Shown here piece after piece: positions 1 through 54,939 of a stretch of 64,000 nt of DNA. The stretch's first letter is position 1. Each line of letters starts with the position of its first letter. The DNA lies in NCBI GenBank assembly GCA_963662155.1, contig OY759263.1, forward strand, positions 7,328,261 through 7,392,260. The letters are read 5' to 3'. Both the position numbers and the translations under genes were made by a program. The notes under the pieces were generated by a model that saw only the letters and a list, made by a program, of their open reading frames with translations, ran no database searches and was not told the DNA's origin. The stretch comes from Lamellibrachia columna. Its lineage: Eukaryota; Annelida; Polychaeta; Sabellida; Siboglinidae.

Positions 1-55
1 TGTTTGAAAGTAACTGAGACGTTATTGCTGCTAACTCTGAACGTTTCATTCGTAG

Positions 56-43215
<43,160 letters not shown>

Positions 43216-44998
43216 TCGTTCAAGTGAACCCGACATGAGGAGATTACGGAAAACGACAATGAAATGGCACCAACATCGACAACAGAAATCTACACCAACA
43301 ATCACGTTCCGATCAAGTGTTGCGCGTCACGTGACTCGCAAGCTACGGTTGTTCTCGTACGATACTTTGACGTAAGAGACGTTGATGTGAGACGTTGACA
43401 TAACAGGCGTTGACGTAACAAGCGACAAAGTCGTGTGTTGCGGTAATGTAGCCGATCACCGCATCGCTTCACCTGGAACGTTTTGTGGCACGATATCCTG
43501 ACAGTACACATCCGGATTAAATCGACCTGACAATTTCGACAATGCACAGTGTCCAATTGAGAGCATGGATAAAATTCGGTACAGGTGACCGTGAATGGGT
43601 ACTGCTATGGACATCGGAAAATAGAAGAATATTTCTACCAGATTCGTACAATTCTCCACGAATCTGGTAGAACTGTTTTTCTATTTACCGACACAAACGT
43701 TTCACATGCGTTCAAGCCTGCAGTGAAAGGTTCACTTTATCGGAAATATAATAGTCCAGGGTGACTTCCTAAAATTGCAAATTCGCCAGGATGTGATTTT
43801 ATTAAGGGGATTATGCATATTACTCAAGGTTAATGCGATAGTATATCTGGAGTATAATTACTTAACACATTATATTGCAGGAGACAATACTATGGTACCG
43901 TTTGTTTAACCAATATTGTGTACCATCATTAATCAGTATCAGTTGCGTACTAATGGTATTTTACGGCTGGTGAATTCACGAAGCTGTGGTTGTGTAGATA
44001 ATTGCGCTCACTAATACTATAGTAGCCATTTCAGTTTAATACTTATCTTATTGTGAATACGGTGTAGTATATCCGATTTATCTCCCAATAATCATTCGAA
44101 CAGTTGAGTAAATTCTCTATAAGATTAAAATAATCTTACCAATAATTGCCATAGTGGTAGAACGTGCTATCAAACATCGTCATTTGTGAAACATGTTTTT
44201 AAAATTACCTCATAATGATATAATTCCCCACTATATTGCTGTCAATGCAAATGCGCGTCATACAGAAATGTCATTACTAAGATTAGTTATCGTTAAGGAA
44301 CTAAGGTGCTATAGCTAGGTGCAGGTTATAAAATTAATACGGTTGCATCCTGCAGTATATTTGCAGAGGTACTAAAATTGTAGAAAGTGAATATAACATG
44401 CTTGTGTTTCAAAATAAAGTTGCATTTTTAATGTAATTGTCGTTCGCCTGTGGTGTCGTAGACAATATATAAACATTCTAGACACTGCTGTGACGATGTA
44501 AGGTCAAGAGAACTGTGATGACCTAACGAACGTACACTAAATCAGCCAGCTGTCAGAATTATTCTATATGCTCCAATGATTATGTGAACGATTAAATATT
44601 TTAATATAACGTAATAAATAAAACAAAAAAGCACGCGTTCCACACACAACAGGTTCGCGTCCACACAAGCAATAATATGGTTTCAAGCTATATAGGTGCC
44701 AAATTGGTAATCGAAATTAGCTCAACCTTGCGCCCACCTGAAATTGTCGTTATTGTAGTTGCGGTTAACATATGTTTGCTATGTAAGACTAACTAAAAGT
44801 AAGAAATACAAAAACGAACATTGCCAGGCAATTACCACCACATCTTACTGACAAGTGAGTTGAGTATCCACTGTACTGTGTCAACAGTGTATCGGTATCC
44901 GTGTCCTAAACGTCGAACTGTCTATTAAAGCCTACTAATGACGACAAGTTATCAAACCATTGGCATTTTGATATCGTCCCTAGTTTGGCACACAATAC
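43216..44998. other. Downstream region of the host gene, no gene seen
   Basis: Presumed 3'UTR and intergenic DNA. AATAAA at about 44412 and AATAAATAAA near 44610 are possible poly(A) signals but lie far from the stop. A perfect 15-bp stem-loop (43633-43647 with 43658-43672) is present. A GACGTTGAC-like short repeat is near 43380-43420. No other feature recognised. Confidence 0.5.
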
Positions 44999-45162
44999 AC
45001 ATGTCAACATAAGAAGGTTCAATAAGACTGGGTAGACAGTGTTTGTTGGTGCGCAGTCGGGCGAAGCGGCATTGTTCGATCAGCGACATGTTCGCAAGCC
45101 GATGAAATAACACCCGCTAACAACGCCAAAACCAAAACGCCGTCGAATAGGTGCGTGCACGC
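44999..45162 (+). repeat. Left arm of a perfect 164-bp inverted repeat
   Basis: Runs from ACATGTCAACATAAGAAGG to GGTGCGTGCACGC. It is the exact inverse of 48715-48878 wherever compared by eye. The interior (3552 bp) holds a LINE fragment and tandem arrays. About 75 bp inside it a CCCG array begins. Confidence 0.9.
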
Positions 45163-45237
45163 GTGCTTGAGTGCGTGCGTGCGTGTGGCACCCTCTCATG
45201 AAAACAGGACAATTAGTTTTTTCAACTTCCCAGGACT

Positions 45238-45466
45238 TGCCCGCCCGCCCGCCCGCCCGCCCGCCCGCCCGCCCGCCCGCCCGCCCGCCCGCCCGCCCGC
45301 CCGCCCGCCCGCCCGCCCGCCCGCCCGCCCGCCCGCCCGCCCGCCCGCCCGCCCGCCCGCCCGCCCGCCCGCCCGCCCGCCCGCCCGCCCGCCCGCCCGC
45401 CCGCCCGCCCGCCCGCCCGCCCGCCCGCCCGCCCGCCCCCCCGCCCGCCCGCCCGCCCCCCCGCCA
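45238..45466. repeat. (CCCG)n tetranucleotide array
   Basis: About 55 units of CCCG with two C-rich interruptions near the right end. Reads ARPP or GGRA in frame; no protein is implied. Its complement-sense counterpart lies at 48444-48716. Confidence 0.95.
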
Positions 45467-45729
45467 GACTTGCGACGCGGTCTACTGCCCTCACATCTTG
45501 AAAAGCGGTAGATCTATCGTTTTTGTGTAATGTTACTTGACACCTGGTGTTTTCGGTGACGTCTCTCGCCTGGAGCGACAACAGTAATTCCAACGGCACG
45601 CGCCGTCACGGCCTAGTGCACATGGCACGCGGCCTTATCTCAACGTGGCTAAAAGCCAACTGTTTTTAATCACATTTTGTGATCACTGTTCTCGTAAGTG
45701 AACGCGCCCTGATAGAATCAACGAGGGGG

Positions 45730-47337
<1,608 letters not shown>

Positions 47338-48069
47338 AACGGTGAGGTGGAGTGTGTGAGTGTGCGAGTGTATATCATGATGGTGGCCCGGTTTCCTCTA
47401 TATGTGGTATAGGAGATTTCATAAATGTGTAAACAACGCCTATTCACAAATATATGTTTTTACGAAAAAGTATTAATTGGTAATTTAATTTAATTTAATT
47501 TAATTAAAATAATTATTTAATTTACCAGAAAATGTGTGCGAAGTTAAGTTAATTTAGTTTAATTGGAATATTTTTGAGCTAACTGTAATTTAATTAATAA
47601 ATGTTACAATAATTGCCCCATGCCTGATAGGCAGTATCTTGCTTATGTTGGAATATGTCTGTTCTTTTCGTAATCTGCGTTTTGTTTCTGACAGTTGGAC
47701 CACTTTTCTGTTCCATGAATAGCAGCAACATACATCAGTCGCTTGCATTCAGGGATTAACCCTTTCGTAAATTCATGACAACATCGCTATTGTACGAAGA
47801 CTGCTGCAAGCTACGGTTAATTATTGCATGATCTTCATGAACATATGTACTTGAAATAATGTAAAATAGAACAATTACATATATATTAATACATAGCGTA
47901 TGAACTGAAACTGACAATAACAATACTCGTGCAGGCTAACCATAGTATATACAGTACTCACCAGGTGGTAGCACTGTCCTTTAAGAAACAGCTGTCGCAG
48001 ATGAGACCTGAATAACAGCCACGGAGGTAAGGATACTGGTGAGGTGGAGTGTGTGAGTGTGTGAGAATG

Positions 48070-48441
48070 TGATTTGGTGGGTGGGTGGGTGGGTGGGTGG
48101 GTGGGTGGGTGGGTGGGTGGTTTGGTGGGTGAGTGGGTGAGTGGGTGAGTGGGTGAGTGGATGATTGATAAGTGGGTGAGTGAGTGAGTAGGTGGGTGGG
48201 TGAGTGGGTGAGTGGATTTATGAGTCTGTGAGTGTGGGTGGGTGAGTGGGTGACTGGATTTATGAGTCTGTGAGTGTATGTGAGTGTGTGAGTGAGTGAG
48301 TGAGTGAGTGAGTGAGTGAGTGAGTGAGTGAGTGAGTGAGTGAGTGAGTGAGTGAGTGAGTGAGTGGGAGAGCGAGTGGGTGGGTTTGTTGGTTGGTGGG
48401 TGGGTGAGTGTGTGAGTGGGTTAATGGATGAGTGAGTGAGT
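48070..48441. repeat. GGGT/GAGT-type tandem array
   Basis: GGGT units (48077-48120), then mixed GAGTGGGT units, then a clean GAGT run (48290-48365). It grades into the CGGG array. Confidence 0.9.
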
Positions 48442-48716
48442 GACGGGCGGGCGGGCGGGCGGGCGGGCGGGCGGGCGGGCGGGCGGGCGGGCGGGCGGGC
48501 GGGCGGGCGGGCGGGCGGGCGGGCGGGCGGGCGGGCGGGCGGGCGGGCGGGCGGGCGGGCGGGCGGGCGGGCGGGCGGGCGGGCGGGCGGGCGGGCGGGC
48601 GGGCGGGCGGGCGGGCGGGCGGGCGGGCGGGCGGGCGGGCGGGCGGGCGGGCGGGCGGGCGGGCGGGCGGGCGGGCGGGCGGGCGGGCGGGCGGGCGGGC
48701 GGGCGGGCGGGCGGGC
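48442..48716. repeat. (CGGG)n tetranucleotide array
   Basis: About 68 uninterrupted CGGG units ending directly at the right arm of the 164-bp inverted repeat. Confidence 0.95.
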
Positions 48717-48878
48717 GTGCACGCACCTATTCGACGGCGTTTTGGTTTTGGCGTTGTTAGCGGGTGTTATTTCATCGGCTTGCGAACATGTCGCTGATCG
48801 AACAATGCCGCTTCGCCCGACTGCGCACCAACAAACACTGTCTACCCAGTCTTATTGAACCTTCTTATGTTGACATGT
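48715..48878 (-). repeat. Right arm of the perfect 164-bp inverted repeat
   Basis: Inverse complement of 44999-45162, from GCGTGCACGCACC to CTTATGTTGACATGT. No matching short target duplication was found outside the two arms (left flank ends AATAC, right flank starts GAGGG). Confidence 0.9.
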
Positions 48879-50306
48879 GAGGGGAGAGCGGGTGGGTGGG
48901 ATTGTTGGTGAGTGGGTGAGTGGTTGCGTGAGTGAGTGTGTGGGTGGGTGAGAGGGTGAGTGGATTTATGAGTATGTGAGTGTGTGAGTAGGTGAGTGGG
49001 TGATTGAGTGAGTGGGAGAGCGGGTGGGTAGGTTTGTTGGTTGGTGGGTGGGTAGGTGGGTGAGTGGATGAGTGGGGTGAGAGGGTGAGAGGGTGAGTGG
49101 GTGAGAGGGTGAGTGGATAAGTGGGTGAGAGGGTGAGTGGATAAGTGGGTGAGTGGTTGATTTAGTGGTTGATTGATTGATTTATTGAGTGAGTGAGTGA
49201 TTGGGCGATTGGGTGAGTGGGTGAATGGGTGGGTGTTTGGGTGGGTGAGTAGTGGGTGGGTGGGTGGTTGGTGGGTGGTTGGGTGGGTGGCACAACTGTT
49301 TTAACTCCACGAATAACGCAGTTGTTTAATTTCAGTAAATAGGGACGCGACTATGACAAGTGGACTTACGCACTTCACATCATTTCGGAAATACGATGCA
49401 ATATATGTCTATGTTTTGGCAAATATTGCCCGCGTTTGTCTCACCGTAGAATGTTTCATGATCAAATATGCATGATACAACTGATCCGTCATAAACACTT
49501 GAGCGGAGTGCATGAACAATTGACTAGTGAATATGTTATGGATACCACATTGTCGGTCACCGGGTGGCAGCACTGATAATATTATTATACCAAGTAAAGA
49601 TCACAGTTTATGTAAGTGTCCACTGTCCAATATCTTACGTTTTGGCTGAGCGATTTGTGTGTGTACATATGTCACCTAGTGTGTTTATTGGCTAGCACCA
49701 CATCGTTAAAGTAATTAATATAATTTTACCTGCGCTCCAGTGAACAAGATCTGGGCGCAATTGCACGCGGTGTCACTGTATTATGCTAAAACTTTATGCC
49801 GTCGTTGAAACATGTCACCGATCTGTAATTAAAAGAAGGGTCGATCTTTTTATTCCATAAAATTTAGTCAGGCATACTTTGCTTGGTCGCAACGGATTTT
49901 GTGCAAAAGTTAATATAATTAGTGGAAACGTCATGCGTAATAGCAATGTCAAAGGGTGGTTGCCTTAGCTTTATTATTCGGCTTAAGTAAATGTCTACAG
50001 TTGTATTTAGTCACAATGCACCGACATACCGACGACCGGCATCGGTGCCAGCCTCACCCTGGACGTCAAAGGCAACGAGAACAAAGACAACATCCCATAC
50101 CGCCCAATAGGCACGGACCACCGTCACGTTTTCCATAGACGACCATTATAACGTTCTTATGCCACAATCGAAAATTTGTCCTACAATTTTCTTTAAATTA
50201 TTACTGCACATGACAGACCCACTAAGACACCTGTGTGAAATTCGTGAAAATGTAATGCCTCCTTTTCCCACAAATTGCTTCAACGCCTAACCCCCTGCAT
50301 TTCCTG
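48879..50306. other. Tandem array remainder and intergenic DNA before the LINE
   Basis: 48890-49290 continues the GGGTGAGT-like low-complexity sequence. 49291-50200 is AT-rich unique DNA with no gene seen. 50200-50306 is probably the LINE 5'UTR; the LINE 5' end cannot be placed without other copies. Confidence 0.5.
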
Positions 50307-51353
50307 ATGAAGGAACTAGAGGTGGAGTTGGAAGAGCTGAGGCTGCTCGTTGTGGCAATGGTGGGAAGGGAACAGGGGGGTTGTGCCAGTAGTTCCGGTG
50401 GGGGAACAGTAGATGATAAAGTGGGGAAAGACACAAGAGATGCTAGGGAGAGCTCACCGCAGCCTGGGAGGAAGCTGAGAGGAGGGAAGGTGACAGGTCG
50501 TAGGGAGACAGGACGTAAGGAGACGGGAAGGAAAGGAACGGGAGGGAAGACAACCGGAGCGAAGGAGAGGGGAGTAGGGGAGACAGGAGGGAAGGAGAAG
50601 GGAGTGGGGGAGACAGGAGGGAAGGAGAAGGGAGTGGGGGAGACGGGAGGGAAAACAACCGGCGTGAAGGAGAGGGAAGTGGGAGAGACAAGAGCAAAGG
50701 AGTGGGAAGTGGGGGAGACAGGAGGGAAGGGGTCAGGACAGAATGGGATGGAGGGGATCGAACGGAAGAGTTATTCTGCAGCAGTGATAGAGGGGGTGAG
50801 GAAGAGAGCGAGGGTGTTTGTGGGGGATTCGATAGTTAGGAAGACCGACAGAGTCTTAAACAAGGGAGATGATGTGGTGGTCTGCTTGCCTGGAGCCAAA
50901 ATAGAGGCGATAACTGAGAGGGTAAAAAACATCGTAGGCTCGGGTAAGGGTGGATCTGTTTTAGTACACGTAGGGACAAATAACGTAGAGAGGGAGGGTA
51001 CAACTGCCATAGTTAGGAAATATAGGCAGTTGGTCAGAACACTAAAACAGACGCGGGTTGAGCAGGTAATACTGTCAGGGATTTTACCTGTAATGGGCAG
51101 GAGGGGTCACAAATATCGAAATTGTCGGGGGATGGCAATTAACATGTTAGTCCAGAAGTTATGTAGGGAAGAGGAAGTTGGATTTGTGGATTTATGGGGA
51201 AGTTTTGTTGGGAGGGCTGATATATACATGAAGGATGGGCTTCATTTAAGTGGAAAGGGGGCGGCAGTATTCGCAGACAAACTTTCAGCAGCAGTAGATA
51301 GTGACTTGGGTACAATGACAAATATTTTTGGAAGTAAACATTCTTTAAACTAG
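50307..51353 (+). CDS. ORF1: LINE ORF1 with SGNH/GDSL-esterase-like domain
   Basis: 348 residues, ATG 50307. N-terminal coiled coil (ELEVELEELRLLVVAM), then a Gly/Lys/Glu-rich repeat region built of a 27-30-bp unit (GGKEKGVGET repeated), then an esterase-like domain: VFVGDSIVR (block I, Ser), VLVHVGTNN (GxN block) and KDGLHLSGKG (Asp-x-x-His block). CR1 and related LINEs carry such esterase ORF1 proteins, thought to act with RNA or membranes in the RNP. All catalytic blocks are present. Confidence 0.85.
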   Translation: MKELEVELEELRLLVVAMVGREQGGCASSSGGGTVDDKVGKDTRDARESSPQPGRKLRGGKVTGRRETGRKETGRKGTGGKTTGAKERGVGETGGKEKGVGETGGKEKGVGETGGKTTGVKEREVGETRAKEWEVGETGGKGSGQNGMEGIERKSYSAAVIEGVRKRARVFVGDSIVRKTDRVLNKGDDVVVCLPGAKIEAITERVKNIVGSGKGGSVLVHVGTNNVEREGTTAIVRKYRQLVRTLKQTRVEQVILSGILPVMGRRGHKYRNCRGMAINMLVQKLCREEEVGFVDLWGSFVGRADIYMKDGLHLSGKGAAVFADKLSAAVDSDLGTMTNIFGSKHSLN

Positions 51354-51355
51354 AA

Positions 51356-54229
51356 GTGCAGGGGGGTTACCTAGAGGTGTCTCAAGCAGAACAAGAGGCC
51401 ACTAGCACAGATAAACCAATATCAAATCATCCGAAAAACATCTCTGAAAAAGGTTATAGATGCGTATGTTTAAATGCAAGGAGCATAGTAAATAAGAAAA
51501 ACGAATTAAACATTATGGTAGAAGATATTGACCCTCACATAATTGGTATAACTGAATCATGGGCCAACATAGATATAACAGATGCTGAATTAGGACTGAC
51601 AGGATATGTAATGTTTAGGAAAGATCGAATAGGAAGAAGGGGCGGGGGAGTTATTTTATATGTTAAAGAATCTATTCAGGCTTATGAAATAAAACTAGAA
51701 AGGGAAGCAGATTGCGATGAAGCTGTTTGGTGCAAAATTGTTTCAGGTAATTCAAAATTAACTATTGGATTAGTTTACCGAAGTCCAAACATAAACGAAG
51801 AGGACAACACAAAAATAAAAAACGCTATAAAGGAAGTTAGTAAAGGGGAATGTATCATAATGGGAGATTTTAACCATGGACACATACAATGGAATTCTCT
51901 AGAGAGCACAGGGATTGAGGACCAACAATTTCTATTTTTAATCCAGGATAGCTTTCTTACTCAGCACGTACTAGAACCAACCAGGGGAGAAAATGTATTA
52001 GATATAGTTTTGTCATCACAAAAAGAATTAGTGGACAATGTAAAAATATTTGAACCATTGGGTAATAGTGACCATAATCAAATACATTTTGACATCAATG
52101 TAAAATCAGAAAGTAAAAATAAGAAAACGTACAAGAGAAACTTCCACAAAGGTAACTACAAAGATATGAGAAAATACTTAGCAAAGCTAGATTGGAATAA
52201 CATGCTGATGAATAAGACCGCAATTCAATGTTGGAATATTCTAAAATATGAAATTGAGAGTATCATCGATAAATTTGTTCCCTTCCAAAAACAAGGAAAA
52301 CGGTGTAGAAAGAAACACTTGTCAAAAGAGGCTATTAGAAAAATAATGCTAAAACAAACTATGTGGAGGGTTTATAGGCGTACCAGAAAGGACGAAGACT
52401 ATGCAAAATACAAAGAGGCACTTAATGCAGCTACAACTGAAATCAGACAATCTAAAAGAAGCTATGAGCAAAAACTAGCATGTAACATAAAAAATGACAG
52501 CAAGAGTTTTTATGCATATGTCAGGAGTAAACAAAACGTACAAGACAAGGTTGGACCTCTAGAAGACAGTGCTGGAAATATAATATCCCAGGGGTTTTTA
52601 ATGGCGGAAGACCTAAATGGTTACTTCAGTTCAGTGTTTACCAAAGAAGATATTAGTTCATTACCAGTTGCTGATGCTAAATTTCAGGGGGCTAAATCTG
52701 ACTATTTAGGTCCGTTAGTTGTAACTCCAGAATTGGTAGCTAAGAAAATAAAGGCAATGAAAGATAACAAATCACCGGGAGTGGATGGGATTCCTCCAAA
52801 ATTACTAATGGAAACAGTAGAACAAATCAGTATACCACTTGCAAGAGTATTCAACTTGTCATTAAAAGAGGGAGTTGTTCCGTTTGAATGGAAAGAAGCA
52901 AACATCATACCATTATTTAAAAAGGGTTCGAGAAATAAGTCAGAGAATTACAGACCAGTGAGTTTAACGTCAGTGATTTGTAAATTATTAGAAAGGTTAA
53001 TTAAAGACCATATGGTGGAATTCCTCGTTAAGCATAAATTATTAAATTCATCTCAACATAGATTCCTTAAAGCGAGGTCATGCTTAACAAATATGTTATG
53101 TTTTTTGGAAGAAATCACTAAGTGGATAGACGTGGGATCGCCAGTAGATATTATCTACTTAGATTTTCAGAAAGCTTTTGACAAAGTGCCACATCAAAGA
53201 TTACTACTTAAATTAAAAGCCCATGGTATCGGGGACAGCATAACTGACTGGATAGAACAATGGCTGACTGACAGAAGACAACGAGTTGTAGTAGATGGAG
53301 AAGTTTCAAATTGGAAATCGGTTTTGAGTGGGGTACCTCAAGGATCAGTATTAGGACCTATATTATTCTTAATTTATATCAATGACTTGGACGACAGTAT
53401 AACAAGTAACGTACTGAAATTTGCGGATGACACAAAACTGTTTAGAAAAGTTAATACTGATGGTGATAAACAACATTTACAAAACGATCTAGACAGATTA
53501 GTGAAATGGTCTGAGAAATGGCAGATGTTGTTCAATTTTGGGAAATGTAAATGCCTACATACAGGACATAGGAACTTGAATGTAAACTATAAAATGGGAG
53601 ATACTGTTCTGGGTACTACTGTAAAAGAAAAGGACTTAGGAGTTACAATAAGCGCTGATATGAAAGTTTCAGAGCAGTGTGGTATTGCAGCTTCAAAGGG
53701 TAATCAAATTCTTGGATTGATTAGAAGAAACATAACATACAAGGGAAAAAAGTTAATTATACCTCTTTATAAAGCAATAGTTAGACCTCATTTAGAATAC
53801 TGTATACAAGCATGGAGACCATATCGTAAGAAAGATATATATACGCTTGAACGCATACAAAGGAGAGCAACTAAAATGATTCCAGAACTGAGAGACCTTA
53901 GTTATGAAGAACGCCTGAAAGAATGTGGTTTAACAACTCTAGAGACAAGGAGGTTAAGAGGAGATCAGATTGAAGTTTTTAAGATATTGAATGGGTATGA
54001 AAATATTGATAGAAATATGTTTTTCTCACTCAAGAAGGATAGCAGAACTAGAGGACATGAGGTAAAATTAGTAAAGGATCAATGTAGATTGGACATCAGG
54101 AAGCACTCGTTCTCACAGAGGACAATAAATGAATGGAACAAATTGTCTACAGATTGTGTAACTGCTAGCAGCGTGAATATGTTTAAAAACAAGGTTGACA
54201 CATATCTCAGGAGGGCGGGTTATAAGTAG
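51356..54229 (+). CDS. ORF2: LINE ORF2: endonuclease-reverse transcriptase
   Basis: 957 codons of open frame, two bases after the ORF1 stop. The frame opens with GTG; the first ATG is about 44 codons in, before the end of the first endonuclease motif, so termination-reinitiation or a non-ATG start is likely. APE-type endonuclease: CLNARSIVNKKNEL, IGITESWA, IMGDFNHGHIQW (near 172) and SDHNQIHFD. Reverse transcriptase: SPGVDGIPPKLL, YRPVSLTSVICKLLERLI, YLDFQKAFDKVPHQ (near 600), GVPQGSVLGPILFLIYINDL and the catalytic FADDTKLF (near 688). A C-terminal LEYCIQAWRPY region follows. No stop or shift was seen, so it may be retrotransposition-competent. Confidence 0.92.
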   Translation: MQGGYLEVSQAEQEATSTDKPISNHPKNISEKGYRCVCLNARSIVNKKNELNIMVEDIDPHIIGITESWANIDITDAELGLTGYVMFRKDRIGRRGGGVILYVKESIQAYEIKLEREADCDEAVWCKIVSGNSKLTIGLVYRSPNINEEDNTKIKNAIKEVSKGECIIMGDFNHGHIQWNSLESTGIEDQQFLFLIQDSFLTQHVLEPTRGENVLDIVLSSQKELVDNVKIFEPLGNSDHNQIHFDINVKSESKNKKTYKRNFHKGNYKDMRKYLAKLDWNNMLMNKTAIQCWNILKYEIESIIDKFVPFQKQGKRCRKKHLSKEAIRKIMLKQTMWRVYRRTRKDEDYAKYKEALNAATTEIRQSKRSYEQKLACNIKNDSKSFYAYVRSKQNVQDKVGPLEDSAGNIISQGFLMAEDLNGYFSSVFTKEDISSLPVADAKFQGAKSDYLGPLVVTPELVAKKIKAMKDNKSPGVDGIPPKLLMETVEQISIPLARVFNLSLKEGVVPFEWKEANIIPLFKKGSRNKSENYRPVSLTSVICKLLERLIKDHMVEFLVKHKLLNSSQHRFLKARSCLTNMLCFLEEITKWIDVGSPVDIIYLDFQKAFDKVPHQRLLLKLKAHGIGDSITDWIEQWLTDRRQRVVVDGEVSNWKSVLSGVPQGSVLGPILFLIYINDLDDSITSNVLKFADDTKLFRKVNTDGDKQHLQNDLDRLVKWSEKWQMLFNFGKCKCLHTGHRNLNVNYKMGDTVLGTTVKEKDLGVTISADMKVSEQCGIAASKGNQILGLIRRNITYKGKKLIIPLYKAIVRPHLEYCIQAWRPYRKKDIYTLERIQRRATKMIPELRDLSYEERLKECGLTTLETRRLRGDQIEVFKILNGYENIDRNMFFSLKKDSRTRGHEVKLVKDQCRLDIRKHSFSQRTINEWNKLSTDCVTASSVNMFKNKVDTYLRRAGYK

Positions 54230-54449
54230 ATGAACATTGTTGGACTCTCGATAAGCCAATGGCTTCCTTGTCCACTTGCCATCTGGGCCTTTGGCTTGGA
54301 TGGCAAATCTTGTTAAATCTTGTTAAATTTCTACCACGAAATTCCCCGGTTTCCAAAATATGAGTTCATCCTGCCTGATAACCACTGTGTCCTTACGCAG
54401 CAGGTATACCAACTGATAAATGACATCATTTCAAAGCTCAGATGCTAGT

Positions 54450-54850
54450 GTGCACAAACCATCACTTCCACCCACTGATCGTAAAGCGCGTGTGTGCGCG
54501 TAGCACACTACCCCACTGTTGAGGTAATCTAGGGCTAGGCCATGCATGATCTTGAATATGTATGTGCGTATCTTGAAGATGACCCGCATCCTGATCGGCA
54601 GCCAATGCAGTGATTGCAGAATAGGTGTAATATGTTGCAGAAATCAAGGCGGCTCAGAACAAGACTGCGTACCGCAGCATGGCACGCCTGTCGCGTCAGC
54701 AGGTGACGAACTCTGCCTATCAGGCGCAGAGGGTAGTAGGCCGAAGAACAGTAACTGGAGACGAGCCCAGATTCCTGGCTGCATCTGTTGTGTACTAGTA
54801 GTATGTACTGTGTAATATGTACTGTGTAATGGGTGTACCGTGTATGCAAT
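54450..54850 (-). mobile_element. Second LINE fragment, RT C-terminal part, minus strand
   Basis: Minus-strand frames read LLTRQACHAAVRSLVLSRLD near 54700 and, further on, LHWLPIRMRVIFKI and MHGLALDYLN, the common post-RT segment LHWLP...R..FK......LHGLAP.YL of many animal LINEs. It is frameshifted and short. It separates the CR1 LINE from Polinton 2. Confidence 0.6.
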
Positions 54851-54939
54851 TGCTATTATATGAAATTACTATTGCTATTATATGAAATGTCTCTATTAAA
54901 CGAATGCACATTAGTAGTAGGTTAGTCGTTTATAATAAG

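Larger units (their letters stand above)
50200..54335 (+). mobile_element. CR1-type LINE, apparently full-length
   Basis: Two ORFs (50307-51353 and 51356-54229) and a 3'UTR ending in TTGTTAAATC repeats (about 54305-54330), without a poly(A) tail. ORF1 with an SGNH-esterase-like domain, ORF2 with endonuclease plus reverse transcriptase, and a short-repeat 3' end are the CR1-clade layout. Both ORFs are unbroken. The 5' boundary is a guess. Confidence 0.85.

Noticed and set aside
48421..48858. Pro-Ala-Arg-Pro and Gly-Gly-Arg-Ala repeat proteins at 45.2 and 48.4-48.7 kb
   Set aside because: Pure CCCG/CGGG tetranucleotide arrays; all frames are open by composition.
49956..50138. Short basic ORF upstream of the LINE
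   Set aside because: No ATG context or homology recognised, 60 codons only, not continuous with LINE ORF1.
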